The position numbers were made by a program, and so were the translations under genes. From positions 1 to 64,000 of the forward strand of contig NZ_QLMJ01000030.1 in assembly GCF_003259845.1 (NCBI RefSeq): 64,000 nucleotides of DNA, read 5' to 3'. Below, piece after piece: positions 50,517-60,393 of this stretch (the first letter of the stretch is position 1; each line of letters begins with the position of its first letter). The notes beneath the pieces were generated by a model. It ran no database searches. It worked only from the letters and a program-made list of their open reading frames with translations, and was not told the origin of the DNA. The stretch comes from Actinoplanes lutulentus. GTDB taxonomy: Bacteria; Actinomycetota; Actinomycetes; Mycobacteriales; Micromonosporaceae.

Positions 50517-52487
50517 GTGAATATCGATGAGATGCCACGCTCGCATGCCGGACGGCACGCGAGACGCAGGCGGGGGAAACTCGTCTTCACCGTGGCCGCG
50601 GCATTCAGCATGCTCGCGGCCGCGACGGTCGTGACCGCATACGCGGTCACCGGCGGCAGTACCGACAGCTACTCCTTCTTCGCGACGGAGGATGTCTCCG
50701 GCGTACCGGTCGACAGCGACGACCGTCCGGTCGAGCTCGGCCTGAAGTTCAAGTCTTCGAAGGCCGGCAAGCTCAGTGCCGTGCGCTTCCTGAAGGTCAC
50801 CAACGACAACAGCGCGCACCGGGTCAGCGTCTGGAACGCCAGCGGTCAGCGTCTCGCGACCGCGGCGCCGGCGAGCGAGTCGCGCTCGGGCTGGCAGCAG
50901 GTCACCCTGACGCCGGCCGTGCAGCTCCAGGCCGGCCAGGACTACGTCGTGTCGTACACGACGTCGAAGTACCGCGCCACTGAGGACTACTTCACCTCGC
51001 GTACCGCGAAGGCGGGCCCGCTCACCACTGTCGGTGGCGGTGTGTACAAGTACGGTGGCTCAGCGTTCCCCACCGACAACTACAAGGGCAGCAACTACTG
51101 GGTGGACGTCGTCTTCAAGCAGGACCCGAAGACGAGCACCCCGGCGAAACCCACGACGCAGAGCCCGGCCGCGTCGCCCAGTGCGACCACCGCGTCACCG
51201 AGCGCTTCCGCGAGTGCGAGTGCGAGCGGGAGTGCGACACCGTCGCCGAGCGCGTCGAGCTCCACGCCGGGCACGGTGCCGCCGGCCGAAGCGGTCAACC
51301 TGGACCTGCCGCGTGTGCCGTGGGAGGGCGGGCCGAGTTACTACGACAAGTTCGCCCAGGCGAAGTCGTACAACTTCAGTGACGCCGGCTTTTTCCCGCT
51401 CGGTGTCTGGTTCGAGAGCGTCCAGGCCGACTCCGATGTGGCGAAGGACAAGGCCGTCGGCCTGAACACCTACATCGAGATGACCGAGAACACCGACATG
51501 AACGTGGTGCGCAAGAACGGGATGCGCGCCATGATCTCGCACAAGTCACCCACGCTGGGCAGCGAGACGGTCGGCTGGCTCGTCACCGACGAGGCTGACA
51601 TGTGGGGCGGCCCGGGCAACGGCGAGTGGACCGGCAACTGGCCCGGTCAGGGCGACATCTGCAAGACCAAGGACTCCTGCGGGTACGACGTGATGTCCGA
51701 TCTGTCGGCGGACCTGCCGAACGACGGGCGGCTGCGTTACGCCAACTACGGCAAGGGCGTCATGTTCTGGCAGAACGACAAGCAGGCCGCGGACTTCGTG
51801 AACAAGTACACCGATGTCGTCTCCAACGACATCTACTGGTACACCGACCCGCACGTCTGCACCGCTCCGGCCGAGGGTCAGGGCTTCGGCGTGCCGGAGG
51901 AGACCTGCCGCCGGTCGGCCAACTACGGCCTGACGATGGACCGGATGCGTCAGCTCGACGCTACCGACGGTAAGCGCCAGCCGGTTTACGCGTTCATCGA
52001 GGTCGGACACCCGTTCACCGAGAACGACGCACCGACGATCAACGGCAACCAGATCGCCGGCGCCGTGATGAACTCGCTGATCCACGAGGCGCGGGGCATC
52101 ATCTACTTCAACCACAACTTCGGCGGCGACTGCGTCTCGCAGCACGTGCTGCGGGAGAAGTGCGGTGACGCTGTTCGCCCGGCGGTCACCGAGACCAACA
52201 AGCGGATCACCTCGCTCGCGAAGGTGCTGAACAGCCAGTCGTACGACTGGAAGTTCAACCCGCAGCTGGACACGATGCTCAAGGCGCAGGACGGCTCGTA
52301 CTACATCTTCGCGATGCCTGGCCGTGATGGCGGCACCGGTACGCAGAAGCTGAAGATGCCCGCCGGTCTGACCGGCGCGACCGCCGAGGTGCTGTTCGAG
52401 AACCGGACCGTGTCTATCAGTGACGGTGCGATCACGGATATGTTCGCGGCGGAGTACTCGTACCACATCTACAAGATCACACCTTGA
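50517..52487 (+). CDS. Secreted DUF4082 protein with C-terminal glycosidase-like domain
   Basis: The 656-residue protein has a membrane anchor/signal (about 22-46) after a basic N-terminus. A DUF4082 module follows (about 55-205, ending GSNYWVDVVF) and then an S/T/P/A-rich linker (206-262). The C-terminal domain of about 390 residues starts near DLPRVPWEGGPSYYDKFAQA, with FIEVGHPFTEN and HEARGIIYFNHNFGG. This looks like a TIM-barrel hydrolase but I cannot name it. DUF4082 is a beta-sandwich seen in secreted enzymes of actinobacteria. Start GTG 50517 (alternative ATG 50532). A terminator hairpin lies in its leader. Confidence 0.8.
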   Translation: MNIDEMPRSHAGRHARRRRGKLVFTVAAAFSMLAAATVVTAYAVTGGSTDSYSFFATEDVSGVPVDSDDRPVELGLKFKSSKAGKLSAVRFLKVTNDNSAHRVSVWNASGQRLATAAPASESRSGWQQVTLTPAVQLQAGQDYVVSYTTSKYRATEDYFTSRTAKAGPLTTVGGGVYKYGGSAFPTDNYKGSNYWVDVVFKQDPKTSTPAKPTTQSPAASPSATTASPSASASASASGSATPSPSASSSTPGTVPPAEAVNLDLPRVPWEGGPSYYDKFAQAKSYNFSDAGFFPLGVWFESVQADSDVAKDKAVGLNTYIEMTENTDMNVVRKNGMRAMISHKSPTLGSETVGWLVTDEADMWGGPGNGEWTGNWPGQGDICKTKDSCGYDVMSDLSADLPNDGRLRYANYGKGVMFWQNDKQAADFVNKYTDVVSNDIYWYTDPHVCTAPAEGQGFGVPEETCRRSANYGLTMDRMRQLDATDGKRQPVYAFIEVGHPFTENDAPTINGNQIAGAVMNSLIHEARGIIYFNHNFGGDCVSQHVLREKCGDAVRPAVTETNKRITSLAKVLNSQSYDWKFNPQLDTMLKAQDGSYYIFAMPGRDGGTGTQKLKMPAGLTGATAEVLFENRTVSISDGAITDMFAAEYSYHIYKITP

Positions 52488-52498
52488 TGTGAAATGTC

Positions 52499-52532
52499 CG
52501 ATGGGCGGGGCGCAAAAGCGTCCCGCCCATCG
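52499..52532. terminator. Strong hairpin after the secreted DUF4082 protein
   Basis: CGATGGGCGGGGCGC and GCGTCCCGCCCATCG pair over 15 bp with one G-T pair and an AAAA loop, starting 12 bp after the stop. It should end the preceding transcript. The following 262 bp up to the wzz-like gene hold no gene. Confidence 0.85.
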
Positions 52533-52713
52533 CCATGTCCAAGGCATTATCGGCGATTCGGTCCTTTATCGAGACCGTTACGGTGGTCGTCCACTGTCGG
52601 CTTGTAGGCTGCCGCGCCGCCGCCGTATCTGACATTCTTCATCGGGCGTCATGAGATTCTCAGTCACTTGCCAAGGTCAAGCCCTAGGGGCAAGACTGTG
52701 GCCGGCGTGAGAT

Positions 52714-52725
52714 GAACACGTGTTC
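52714..52725. promoter_or_regulatory. LexA/SOS-box-like palindrome
   Basis: GAACACGTGTTC is a perfect 12-bp palindrome fitting the actinobacterial SOS box core (GAAC-N4-GTTC). Flanking bases are T before and G after, so the outer C is missing on one side. It ends 69 bp before the start of the Wzz-like gene, in the position of a promoter operator. Confidence 0.5.
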
Positions 52726-52794
52726 GCCCGCCAGCCGTTCTCCAACAGTGCCGGGCAGCAGTGGCCGCACACCCGATCACCACAAAGGGCAGCA

Positions 52795-53730
52795 GTGGAC
52801 TTCTGGGATCTTGCCAAACTTCTGTTCAGGCGCTGGTATATCGCCGCGCCGCTTCTTTTGCTCTCGGTAGGCGCCGCGTACATGGTCGGTAAGTCCGTCA
52901 AACCGGACTACATCGCCACCTCGTACGTTCAGCTCGTTCCGCCCACCGCGGCCGAGGAAGAGGTCGAGCCGGGCGAAAAGAAGAAAAAGGACACCGGTCC
53001 GAAGAATCCGTGGCTGGAGCTGGGTCTCACCTCGCTGAGCCGGGCCGCGATGCTCACCGTGCAGGACAAGACCGTCCTCGAGCAGCTGGACAAGTCGGGC
53101 TTGTCCGACAACGTGGTCGTCACCTATGACAACCAGTCACCGATCCTCTCGATCGAGGTCGTCGGTGAGAGCGAGACGCAGGCCACCGAAACCTCCACCC
53201 AGGTGATCGACATGCTGGAGACCAACATCAAGGGCCTCCAGTCCGAGTACGGGGCCAAGGAGGAGAGCTTCATCACGACCCGCCGGCTCGACCGTGGCGA
53301 CAACATCGAGGAGTCGAACTCCAAGGTGAAGCGCGCCCTGGTCGCCGTGGCCGGTGTCGGCGTCCTGCTCAGCATCGCGCTGACCATCGCCGGTGACGCG
53401 ATCATCCGCCGCCGCAAGGGCGGCTCGGGCAACGTGGGTGGCGGCGGCAACTCGACGCCGGACGGCCCCGCCCGTGGTGGCGCGTCGGTCGACAACCAGC
53501 ACCTCGGTTACACGCCGCCCAAGGTCATCACCAACGTCAAGGCCGCCGAGCCGGCGGCGCGTGCCGCGGTGAAGCCGGCCGGCAACGACTCGCCCGTGGT
53601 GGGCGAGCAGACCGCGATCATCACCCGTCCCGCCCCGGAGGCGGACGCCACCATCGTCCTGCCCATGCGGAACAACGGTCGCCGTATGTCCGTCAATGGT
53701 CAGGACCCGCGGGAGAGCGGGCGGCGTTGA
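52795..53730 (+). CDS. Wzz-like polysaccharide chain-length/export protein
   Basis: The 311-residue protein has two membrane helices (about residues 14-32 and 181-203). Between them is a roughly 150-residue coiled or extracytoplasmic domain. The helix-domain-helix topology is that of Wzz co-polymerases. No Walker kinase motif follows; the tail is a polar Gly/Pro-rich region. GTG 52795 with AAAGGG 5 bp upstream is chosen over GTG 52720, which would lie within the LexA-like box. It overlaps the polymerase gene by TTGA. Confidence 0.8.
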   Translation: MDFWDLAKLLFRRWYIAAPLLLLSVGAAYMVGKSVKPDYIATSYVQLVPPTAAEEEVEPGEKKKKDTGPKNPWLELGLTSLSRAAMLTVQDKTVLEQLDKSGLSDNVVVTYDNQSPILSIEVVGESETQATETSTQVIDMLETNIKGLQSEYGAKEESFITTRRLDRGDNIEESNSKVKRALVAVAGVGVLLSIALTIAGDAIIRRRKGGSGNVGGGGNSTPDGPARGGASVDNQHLGYTPPKVITNVKAAEPAARAAVKPAGNDSPVVGEQTAIITRPAPEADATIVLPMRNNGRRMSVNGQDPRESGRR

Positions 53731-55103
53731 GTGTCTCCACCGGGTACCACCCGGCGGACCTCGAACCACACCTGATCGGTGCGCAGACTTATGTGACCCG
53801 GCGGCGATTCGCGAGGATCGACGCTCCGGCGCTGCTCTCCTTGATGATCTGCCTGCTGACCTTGATTCCGGCGCAGCTCATCATTCCGGGCATGACCGAC
53901 CTCGGCCGGCCCGCCATGATCGTGGCCTTCCTGATGGCGGTCTGGTGGGTCACGGCCCGGCTCAACCCGCGGCTCGTCGTGGTGGGCCCGCAGCCGCTGC
54001 GCTGGGCGGTACTGCTCTTCCTGCTCTCGGTTCTCGGCTCGTACTCGGTCGGCCTGCTGCGCGGGCTCACCGTGATAGAGGCGAACTCCGCCGACCGCTG
54101 GATGCTGATGCTCATCGGCTTCGTCGGCGTGATCCTGCTCGCCGCCGACGGCATCCCCAACTGGGAACGTCTCGACGGTGTGCTGCGGGTGTTCGTCTAC
54201 TGCTGCACGTTCGTCGCGGTGATCGGCCTGCTGCAGGCGTTCCTCTACCTGGACCTGACGCAGTACCTGATGGTGCCCGGTCTGGAGTCCAAGGGCTGGG
54301 TCGTCGGCCTCGAGATCCGCGGCGGCGGCGTCCGGGTGGCGAGCACGACGTTCCACTACATCGAGTTCAGCACGCTGATGGCGGTGGCCCTGCCGTTCGC
54401 CATCCACTACGCGCGGTTCTCCGACACGGCCCGGCAGCGGCAGAAGTTCATGGCCTTCGCGGTGCTCATCGCCGCCGCGATCCCGGCCACCACGTCGCGT
54501 ACCGGGTTCGTGGCCCTGGCGATCGTGCTGCTGGTTCTCTTCCCGGTGTGGAACAAACGGCTGCGCTTCAACATGCTGGCGATCGGCGTGATCGGGCTGT
54601 CCGGCCTGGTGGTGGTGAAACCGGCCCTGGTCAGCACCATCTCCACGATGTTCCTGGGTGCCGGCGACGACCCGAGTATCACGGCGCGCACGGACCGTTA
54701 CGAGATGGTCGGCTACTACTTCAACCAGCGGCCGTGGTTCGGCCGGGGCACCGGCACCTGGGTGTCACCGCAGTACCAGTACCTGGACAACCAGTGGCTC
54801 GCGTTCGCGATCACCAACGGTCTGTTCGGTGTGGCGGTGCTGGCCGCGCTGCACATCACGGCGATCACGCTGTCCGTCATCGCGTACCGGCGCTCCGACT
54901 CGGAGCGGGACCGGCATCTGTGTGCCATCCTCATCGCCTGCCAGCTGGTCGCGATGGCGGTGGCGGCCACTTTCGACTCGTTCAGTTTCAGCACGTGGGC
55001 GACCACGCTGCCGTTCCTGATCGGCATCTGTGGCGCGGTCTGGCGCTTCACCCATCCGGCCCGCAAGGTACGCACGGCGACGCCGAGATGGTTCGACAAG
55101 TAA
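53727..55103 (+). CDS. O-antigen ligase/Wzy-like polymerase
   Basis: This 458-residue membrane protein has about 11 helices and the O-antigen ligase (Wzy_C) region with FSTLMAVALPFAIHYARFSD, ATTSRTGFVALAI and a DRYEMVGYYFNQRPWFGRGT periplasmic loop. It should polymerise or ligate lipid-linked repeat units. Start TTG 53727 overlaps the wzz-like stop. A 186-bp gap follows before the next gene. Confidence 0.85.
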   Translation: MSVSTGYHPADLEPHLIGAQTYVTRRRFARIDAPALLSLMICLLTLIPAQLIIPGMTDLGRPAMIVAFLMAVWWVTARLNPRLVVVGPQPLRWAVLLFLLSVLGSYSVGLLRGLTVIEANSADRWMLMLIGFVGVILLAADGIPNWERLDGVLRVFVYCCTFVAVIGLLQAFLYLDLTQYLMVPGLESKGWVVGLEIRGGGVRVASTTFHYIEFSTLMAVALPFAIHYARFSDTARQRQKFMAFAVLIAAAIPATTSRTGFVALAIVLLVLFPVWNKRLRFNMLAIGVIGLSGLVVVKPALVSTISTMFLGAGDDPSITARTDRYEMVGYYFNQRPWFGRGTGTWVSPQYQYLDNQWLAFAITNGLFGVAVLAALHITAITLSVIAYRRSDSERDRHLCAILIACQLVAMAVAATFDSFSFSTWATTLPFLIGICGAVWRFTHPARKVRTATPRWFDK

Positions 55104-55289
55104 CTATTGTCGGTTAGCAAATATCGACGTTGTCCGAACGGTTGACGCGGTGTCGTCCCAACCACGACACGCTCCCGTATCTACGTCTGGTTCTTGTATT
55201 AGTCGACGCTGATAGCGTCGCGTTCGCCCTGTCGTGTCAGGACGATCAGGAGTCCCACGCAGGGTTGGTAAATCAGGGGGAGGGGTGCC

Positions 55290-58200
55290 GTGAGCGGCAT
55301 CATCAGCATGTTCACCCGGCGTCGTCCAAAGCGGGCGGCAGCCATCGGCGCAGCGTTGATCATGCTGGGGGCATTGTCGGTCGCGACATCCTCGGCGGCG
55401 GCCGCCGCCGATCCGTGCGTGGCGCCGGTGAACGTCATCGCGTGTGAGAACTCGAAGACGGGCACACCGCAGAGCACGTGGGACATCTACGGCGTCGGTG
55501 ACACCACCATCCAGGGCTACGGCACCGAGATGAGCGTGCAGGCCGGCGAGACCATCGACTTCAAGGTCGCGTCGCCGTCCGCGTTCACGGCCGAGATCTA
55601 CCGGCTGGGCTATTACAACGGCGACGGCGCCCGCAAGTGGGACACCGTCGACTCGGTCAGCCCGCTGCCGGCCAACTCGAACGACGACTGCACGTTCACC
55701 GACGCCACCGAGACGTTCGACTGCGGCGCCTGGGGCGTGTCGGCGAGCTGGGACGTGCCGGAGAACGCGGTGTCCGGCGTCTACATCGCCCGGCTGATCC
55801 GTAACGACACCGGCGGCGACAGCCACATCCCCTTCATCGTGCGCGACGACTCCAGCCACTCGAACATGGTGTTCCAGACCTCGGACCCGACGTGGCAGGC
55901 GTACAACCGGTACGGCGGCTCGGACTTCTACTCCGGTGGCGCGCACGGGCGGGCGTACAAGCTGAGCTACAACCGGCCCTGGGCCACCCGCGGCGACAAC
56001 AACGGCCGTGACTTCCTCTTCTCCAACGAGTACCCGATGATCCGCTTCATGGAGCAGAACGGGTACGACGTCTCCTACATCAGCGGCATCGACACCGACG
56101 TGCGCGGCAACCTGCTGAAGAACCACGACGTCTTCCTGTCGGTCGGCCACGACGAGTACTGGTCCGGCCCGCAGCGCGCCAACGTGGAAGCGGCCCGCGA
56201 CGCCGGCACCAACCTGGCCTTCTTCGCCGGTAACGACGTGTACTGGAAGACCCGCTGGGAGAACGGCGTCGACGCGGAGGGCAAGCCCTACCGCACCCTG
56301 GTCTGTTACAAGGAGACCTGGGCGAACTCGATGCTGGACCCGGACGCGGAGTGGACCGGCACCTGGCGTGACCCGCGGTTCACCCCGCCGAAGAACGGCG
56401 GCAAGCCGGAGAACTCGCTGATCGGCACGATGTACGTCTCCAACTACACCGACCTCGCGATCAAGGTGCCGGCCGCGCAGGGCAAGATGCGCCTGTGGCG
56501 CAACAGCTCGGTGGCCGGTCTCGGCGAGGGCGAGACCGCGACGCTCGCGCCGCACACCATCGGGTACGAGTCGAACGAGGACCTGGACAACGGTTACCGT
56601 CCGGAAGGCCTGATCCGGCTCTCCGAGACGACCGGTGACACCCCGGAATACCTGCGCGACTTCGGCAACACGGTCACGCCCGGCACCACCACCCACCACA
56701 TCACGCTGTACAAGGCGTCGAGCGGGGCGCAGGTCTTCAGCGCCGGCACCGTGCAGTGGGCGTGGGGCCTGGACGCGCGGCACGACGGCGGCACCGGCGC
56801 GGCGGCCGACCCCGCGATGCGGCAGGCCACGGTGAACCTCTTCACCGACATGGGCGTGCAGCCCACCATCCCCGTGGACGGCATCACGGTCAGCACCGCG
56901 TCGACCGACGCGATCGCCCCGACCGCCGTGATCACCTCGCCGGATGCCGGCACCACCGCGGCCAACGGCGCCAAGGTCACCGTGAAGGGCACCGCTTCCG
57001 ACGTGGGCGGCGAGGTCGCCGGCGTCGAGGTCTCCACCGACGGCGGACAGACCTGGCACCCCGCGGACGGCACCACGAACTGGGAGTACTCCTTCTACAC
57101 CACCGGTGTCGGCTCGCAGACCCTGCTGTCCCGGGCGGTCGACGACAGCAACAACATCGGTGAGGCGTCCACGCCGAGCCACCTGGTGCTCACCGGCGCG
57201 CACACCATCTTCGGCAAGCGCACCCCGGTGAACACGACAAACTCCGACGGCGGAGCGGTCGAGCTCGGTGTGCGGTTCAAGCCCGAGGTGGACGGCCGGA
57301 TCACCGGCATCCGCTTCTACAAGGGCGAGGGCAACACCGGTACGCACACCGGCACGCTGTGGAACAACGTCGGTGACAAGCTCGGCACCGCCACGTTCGC
57401 GGACGAGACCGCGTCCGGCTGGCAGACCGTCAAGTTCGCCAAGGCGATCAACGTGACCGCCGGCAGCCAGTACGTGGCCTCCTACTTCGCGCCCAACGGC
57501 CACTACGCCACCGACGCGTACGCCTTCAGTGCCTCCGACATCGTCGCGTCGCCGCTGGTGGCGAACCGGTCCGGCAGCACCGGCAACGGCCTGTTCAAGT
57601 ACGACGGCGGCTTCCCGAACGGCTCGTACGGCGACGCCAACTACTACGTCGACGTCATGTTCCTGGCCAGCGCCGACGCCGCCCCGGTGGTCACCACGAC
57701 GGTGCCCGCCGAGGGACAGACCGACATCGCGCTCGCGGTGAAGCCGAAGGCCGTCTTCTCCAAGGACGTCGACCCGGCCGAGATCACCTTCGCTGTGGCG
57801 GATGAGAACAACGTGCCCGTGACGGGTTCGGTGGCCTACGACGAGGACACCCGGACCGCCACCTTCAAGCCCGCGGCGGCGCTGAACCCGTCGATGGCGT
57901 ACACGGCCACCGTGACCGCCGCCGACACCAACGGCACCCCGCTGGACGAGCCGGCCACCTGGACGTTCAACACCGAGTTCGGCAACACCGTGGTGAAGCT
58001 CTTCGAGGACGACGCGGTTCCGCAGAACACCTCGAACAACGATCCCAACCCGGTCGAGCTGGGCGTCAAGTTCACCCCGTCGGTCGGCGGCAACCTGGTC
58101 GGCATGCGGTACTACAAGGGCACCGGCAACACCGGCCAGCACGTCGGCCACCTGTGGGCGTCGTCGGGCGGTTCGCCGCTCGCCACTGTCGAGTTCACCG

Positions 58201-59186
58201 AGAACGACAGCACCGGCTGGCAGACCGCGGCGTTCAACCCGCCGGTCACGCTGACCGCCGGCACCCAGTACGTGCTCTCGTACTACGCGCCGAACGGCGG
58301 GTATGCCAGCACCGGCAGCTTCTTCACCGCCAACTGGGTCAGCGGCGTGCTGACCGCACCGGCCGGCGACAACGGCGTCTACCGGTACGGCTCCGGTGGC
58401 GGCTTCCCGCAGGACAGCTGGTCGAGCCCGAACTACTGGGTGGACCCGCTGTTCCAGCCGAGCGGCACCACGCCGGTCGGGCCGAGCCCGAGCCCGAGCC
58501 CGAGCGCCAGTGCCAGTGCTTCACCGAGCGTTTCGCCCAGCGTCAGCGTTTCGCCGAGTGACTCGCCGAGCTCGTCGCCCAGCGTTTCGCCCAGCGTGAG
58601 CACGTCGCCGAGCGCGCCGGAGGGTGTCGGCGAGCCCAGCACCAGCGTGTCGCCCAGCGTCAGCACGTCACCGAGCGCCAGTCCCTCGCCGACCGCGAAC
58701 CCGGCGCCCGAGCTGAGCATCTTCGGCCCGGACGACACCCCGGCGAACGCGAACTGGCCGGACGACGACGGCATCGAGGTGGGCACCAAGTTCACCACCG
58801 ATGTGGCCGGCTCGATCAACGGCGTGAAGTTCTACAAGGGAGCCAATAACACCGGCACCCACAGCGTGTCTCTCTGGCGGTCGGATACCCAGCAGCGGCT
58901 GGCATTCAAGGGATCGACAAGCGAGACTGCGAGCGGGTGGCAGACGGTCACCTTCGACACCCCGGTGTCGATCGTTCCGGGCGTCACCTACGTGGTGTCC
59001 TACTACTCGTCGGCCGGCCAGTACGCGGTCACCGGCGCGCAGCTGGGCGACGCGCTGAACAAGGCGCCTCTGCACGTGCCGGCCGGTGGCGGTGCCTACC
59101 ACTACGACTCGCACGGCGGGGTCTTCCCCGGCAACAGCGCGAACCACAACTACTGGGTCGACGTCGTGTTCCAGCCCAGCGCCTGA
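55290..59186 (+). CDS. Large secreted protein: dimethylformamidase-beta-like domain and three DUF4082 modules
   Basis: The 1298-residue protein has a signal peptide (about 1-41). An N-terminal domain of about 500 residues follows, resembling N,N-dimethylformamidase beta subunits (SVGHDEYWSGPQRANVEAAR, RLIRNDTGGDSHIPFIVRDD). Then come an Ig-like segment (about 555-650), DUF4082 copy 1 (660-805, DANYYVDVMF), a Big_5-like domain (810-905) and copy 2 (910-1050, SPNYWVDPLF). An S/P-rich linker and copy 3 (1135-1298, NHNYWVDVVF) complete it. GTG start with GGGAGGGG before it. It is likely to act on or bind cell-surface carbohydrate, by inference from the domains and locus. Confidence 0.82.
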   Translation: MSGIISMFTRRRPKRAAAIGAALIMLGALSVATSSAAAAADPCVAPVNVIACENSKTGTPQSTWDIYGVGDTTIQGYGTEMSVQAGETIDFKVASPSAFTAEIYRLGYYNGDGARKWDTVDSVSPLPANSNDDCTFTDATETFDCGAWGVSASWDVPENAVSGVYIARLIRNDTGGDSHIPFIVRDDSSHSNMVFQTSDPTWQAYNRYGGSDFYSGGAHGRAYKLSYNRPWATRGDNNGRDFLFSNEYPMIRFMEQNGYDVSYISGIDTDVRGNLLKNHDVFLSVGHDEYWSGPQRANVEAARDAGTNLAFFAGNDVYWKTRWENGVDAEGKPYRTLVCYKETWANSMLDPDAEWTGTWRDPRFTPPKNGGKPENSLIGTMYVSNYTDLAIKVPAAQGKMRLWRNSSVAGLGEGETATLAPHTIGYESNEDLDNGYRPEGLIRLSETTGDTPEYLRDFGNTVTPGTTTHHITLYKASSGAQVFSAGTVQWAWGLDARHDGGTGAAADPAMRQATVNLFTDMGVQPTIPVDGITVSTASTDAIAPTAVITSPDAGTTAANGAKVTVKGTASDVGGEVAGVEVSTDGGQTWHPADGTTNWEYSFYTTGVGSQTLLSRAVDDSNNIGEASTPSHLVLTGAHTIFGKRTPVNTTNSDGGAVELGVRFKPEVDGRITGIRFYKGEGNTGTHTGTLWNNVGDKLGTATFADETASGWQTVKFAKAINVTAGSQYVASYFAPNGHYATDAYAFSASDIVASPLVANRSGSTGNGLFKYDGGFPNGSYGDANYYVDVMFLASADAAPVVTTTVPAEGQTDIALAVKPKAVFSKDVDPAEITFAVADENNVPVTGSVAYDEDTRTATFKPAAALNPSMAYTATVTAADTNGTPLDEPATWTFNTEFGNTVVKLFEDDAVPQNTSNNDPNPVELGVKFTPSVGGNLVGMRYYKGTGNTGQHVGHLWASSGGSPLATVEFTENDSTGWQTAAFNPPVTLTAGTQYVLSYYAPNGGYASTGSFFTANWVSGVLTAPAGDNGVYRYGSGGGFPQDSWSSPNYWVDPLFQPSGTTPVGPSPSPSPSASASASPSVSPSVSVSPSDSPSSSPSVSPSVSTSPSAPEGVGEPSTSVSPSVSTSPSASPSPTANPAPELSIFGPDDTPANANWPDDDGIEVGTKFTTDVAGSINGVKFYKGANNTGTHSVSLWRSDTQQRLAFKGSTSETASGWQTVTFDTPVSIVPGVTYVVSYYSSAGQYAVTGAQLGDALNKAPLHVPAGGGAYHYDSHGGVFPGNSANHNYWVDVVFQPSA

Positions 59187-59205
59187 GAAGCCCGAAAGGA
59201 ACCCG

Positions 59206-60393
59206 GTGCGCATTCTGACGTGCCTGCACACGATGGAGATCGGCGGGAGCCAGATCAACGCCATCGAGATCGCAGCCAAGGTGGCCGCCCTCGGCCACGA
59301 GGTTTTGATCTACGGGCCGCCGGGTGAGCTGTGCCCGATGGTGGCCGGCCTCGGACTCGAGTTCGTGGCCGCGCCACCGAAGGGCGAAGCACCCTCACCC
59401 CGCAACGTGGCGGCGATCGCCGACGTGGTGCGGGAGCGGGAGATCGACCTGGTGCACGCCTACGAGTGGGCACCGAGCCTGGAGGCGGCGTACGGCGCCT
59501 ACCTGCGCAGTGGTGTGCCGCTCGTGGTCACCGTCCTGTCCATGGAGGTGCCGGCCTGGGTGCCCAAGCACCTGCCGCTGGTGGTCGGCACCGAGGAGAT
59601 CGCGGAACAGGAACGGGGCCTGCGCTCGCAGGTGTACGTGATCGAACCGCCGATCGACACCGATCTCAACGCGCCGGTGGCCGACAACCGGGCAGCACGT
59701 GCCCGGTTCGGCCTCGCCGACGACGACGTCGCGGTGGTGTCGGTGTCCCGGCTCAACGCGCACCTGAAGCTGGAGGGCCTGCTGGCCGCGATCCGCGCGG
59801 CCGGCGGGCTCGACCCCGCGCTGCGGGTCCGTCTGCTGATCGTCGGCGACGGACCGGCCCGCGGTGAGCTGCAGGCGGCGGCGGACGCGGCGAACGCGTC
59901 AGCCGGCGCCGAGCGGGTCACTCTGGTCGGCGAGATGCTGGACCCGACCGACGCGTACACGGCCGCCGACCTGGTGATCGGCATGGGCTCGTCCGCGTTG
60001 CGCGCCATGGCGTTCGCGAAACCGCTGCTGGTGCAGGGTGAGCGCGGCTTCTGGATGCCGTTCAACCCGGGCACCCTGCCGACCTTCCTGCACCAGGGCT
60101 TCTACGGCCTGGGTGACGGCAAGGACGGCACCGAGCGGGTCGCGGCCGGTCTGACCAGCATGATCATGAACCGGGTGGACTGGCCCGGGCTGGGCGATTA
60201 CGGCCGGCAGGTGGTGATCGAGCGGTTCAGTCTGGCCGCCGCGGGCCGCCGCCAGGTGGAAATCTACGAGGCGGCGATGAAGGACCGGCTCAGCCTGGCC
60301 CAGCGCGTCAGTTCGCTGGCGCACCCGACCGCACATCTGATCAACTTCAAGAAGCACCTGGCGACCGAGCGCATCAAAGGCAGGCGGTCGTAA
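59206..60393 (+). CDS. GT4-family glycosyltransferase
   Basis: The 395-residue GT-B enzyme has LTCLHTMEIGGSQINAIEIA (donor/acceptor loop) and the C-terminal half with VVSVSRLNAHLKLEGLLAAI, LLIVGDGPARGELQ and a conserved glycine/glutamate-like TLVGEMLDPTDAYTAADLVI segment. GTG 59206 has AAAGGA 4-6 bp before it. Its end overlaps the Wzx gene start as TAATG. It probably adds a sugar during polymer assembly. Confidence 0.85.
   Translation: MRILTCLHTMEIGGSQINAIEIAAKVAALGHEVLIYGPPGELCPMVAGLGLEFVAAPPKGEAPSPRNVAAIADVVREREIDLVHAYEWAPSLEAAYGAYLRSGVPLVVTVLSMEVPAWVPKHLPLVVGTEEIAEQERGLRSQVYVIEPPIDTDLNAPVADNRAARARFGLADDDVAVVSVSRLNAHLKLEGLLAAIRAAGGLDPALRVRLLIVGDGPARGELQAAADAANASAGAERVTLVGEMLDPTDAYTAADLVIGMGSSALRAMAFAKPLLVQGERGFWMPFNPGTLPTFLHQGFYGLGDGKDGTERVAAGLTSMIMNRVDWPGLGDYGRQVVIERFSLAAAGRRQVEIYEAAMKDRLSLAQRVSSLAHPTAHLINFKKHLATERIKGRRS

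Noticed and set aside
55104-58151. Open frame of about 1015 codons on the minus strand
   Set aside because: It is a shadow of the secreted DUF4082 gene on the plus strand. It is rich in G, R and V, has no domain, and no start signal.
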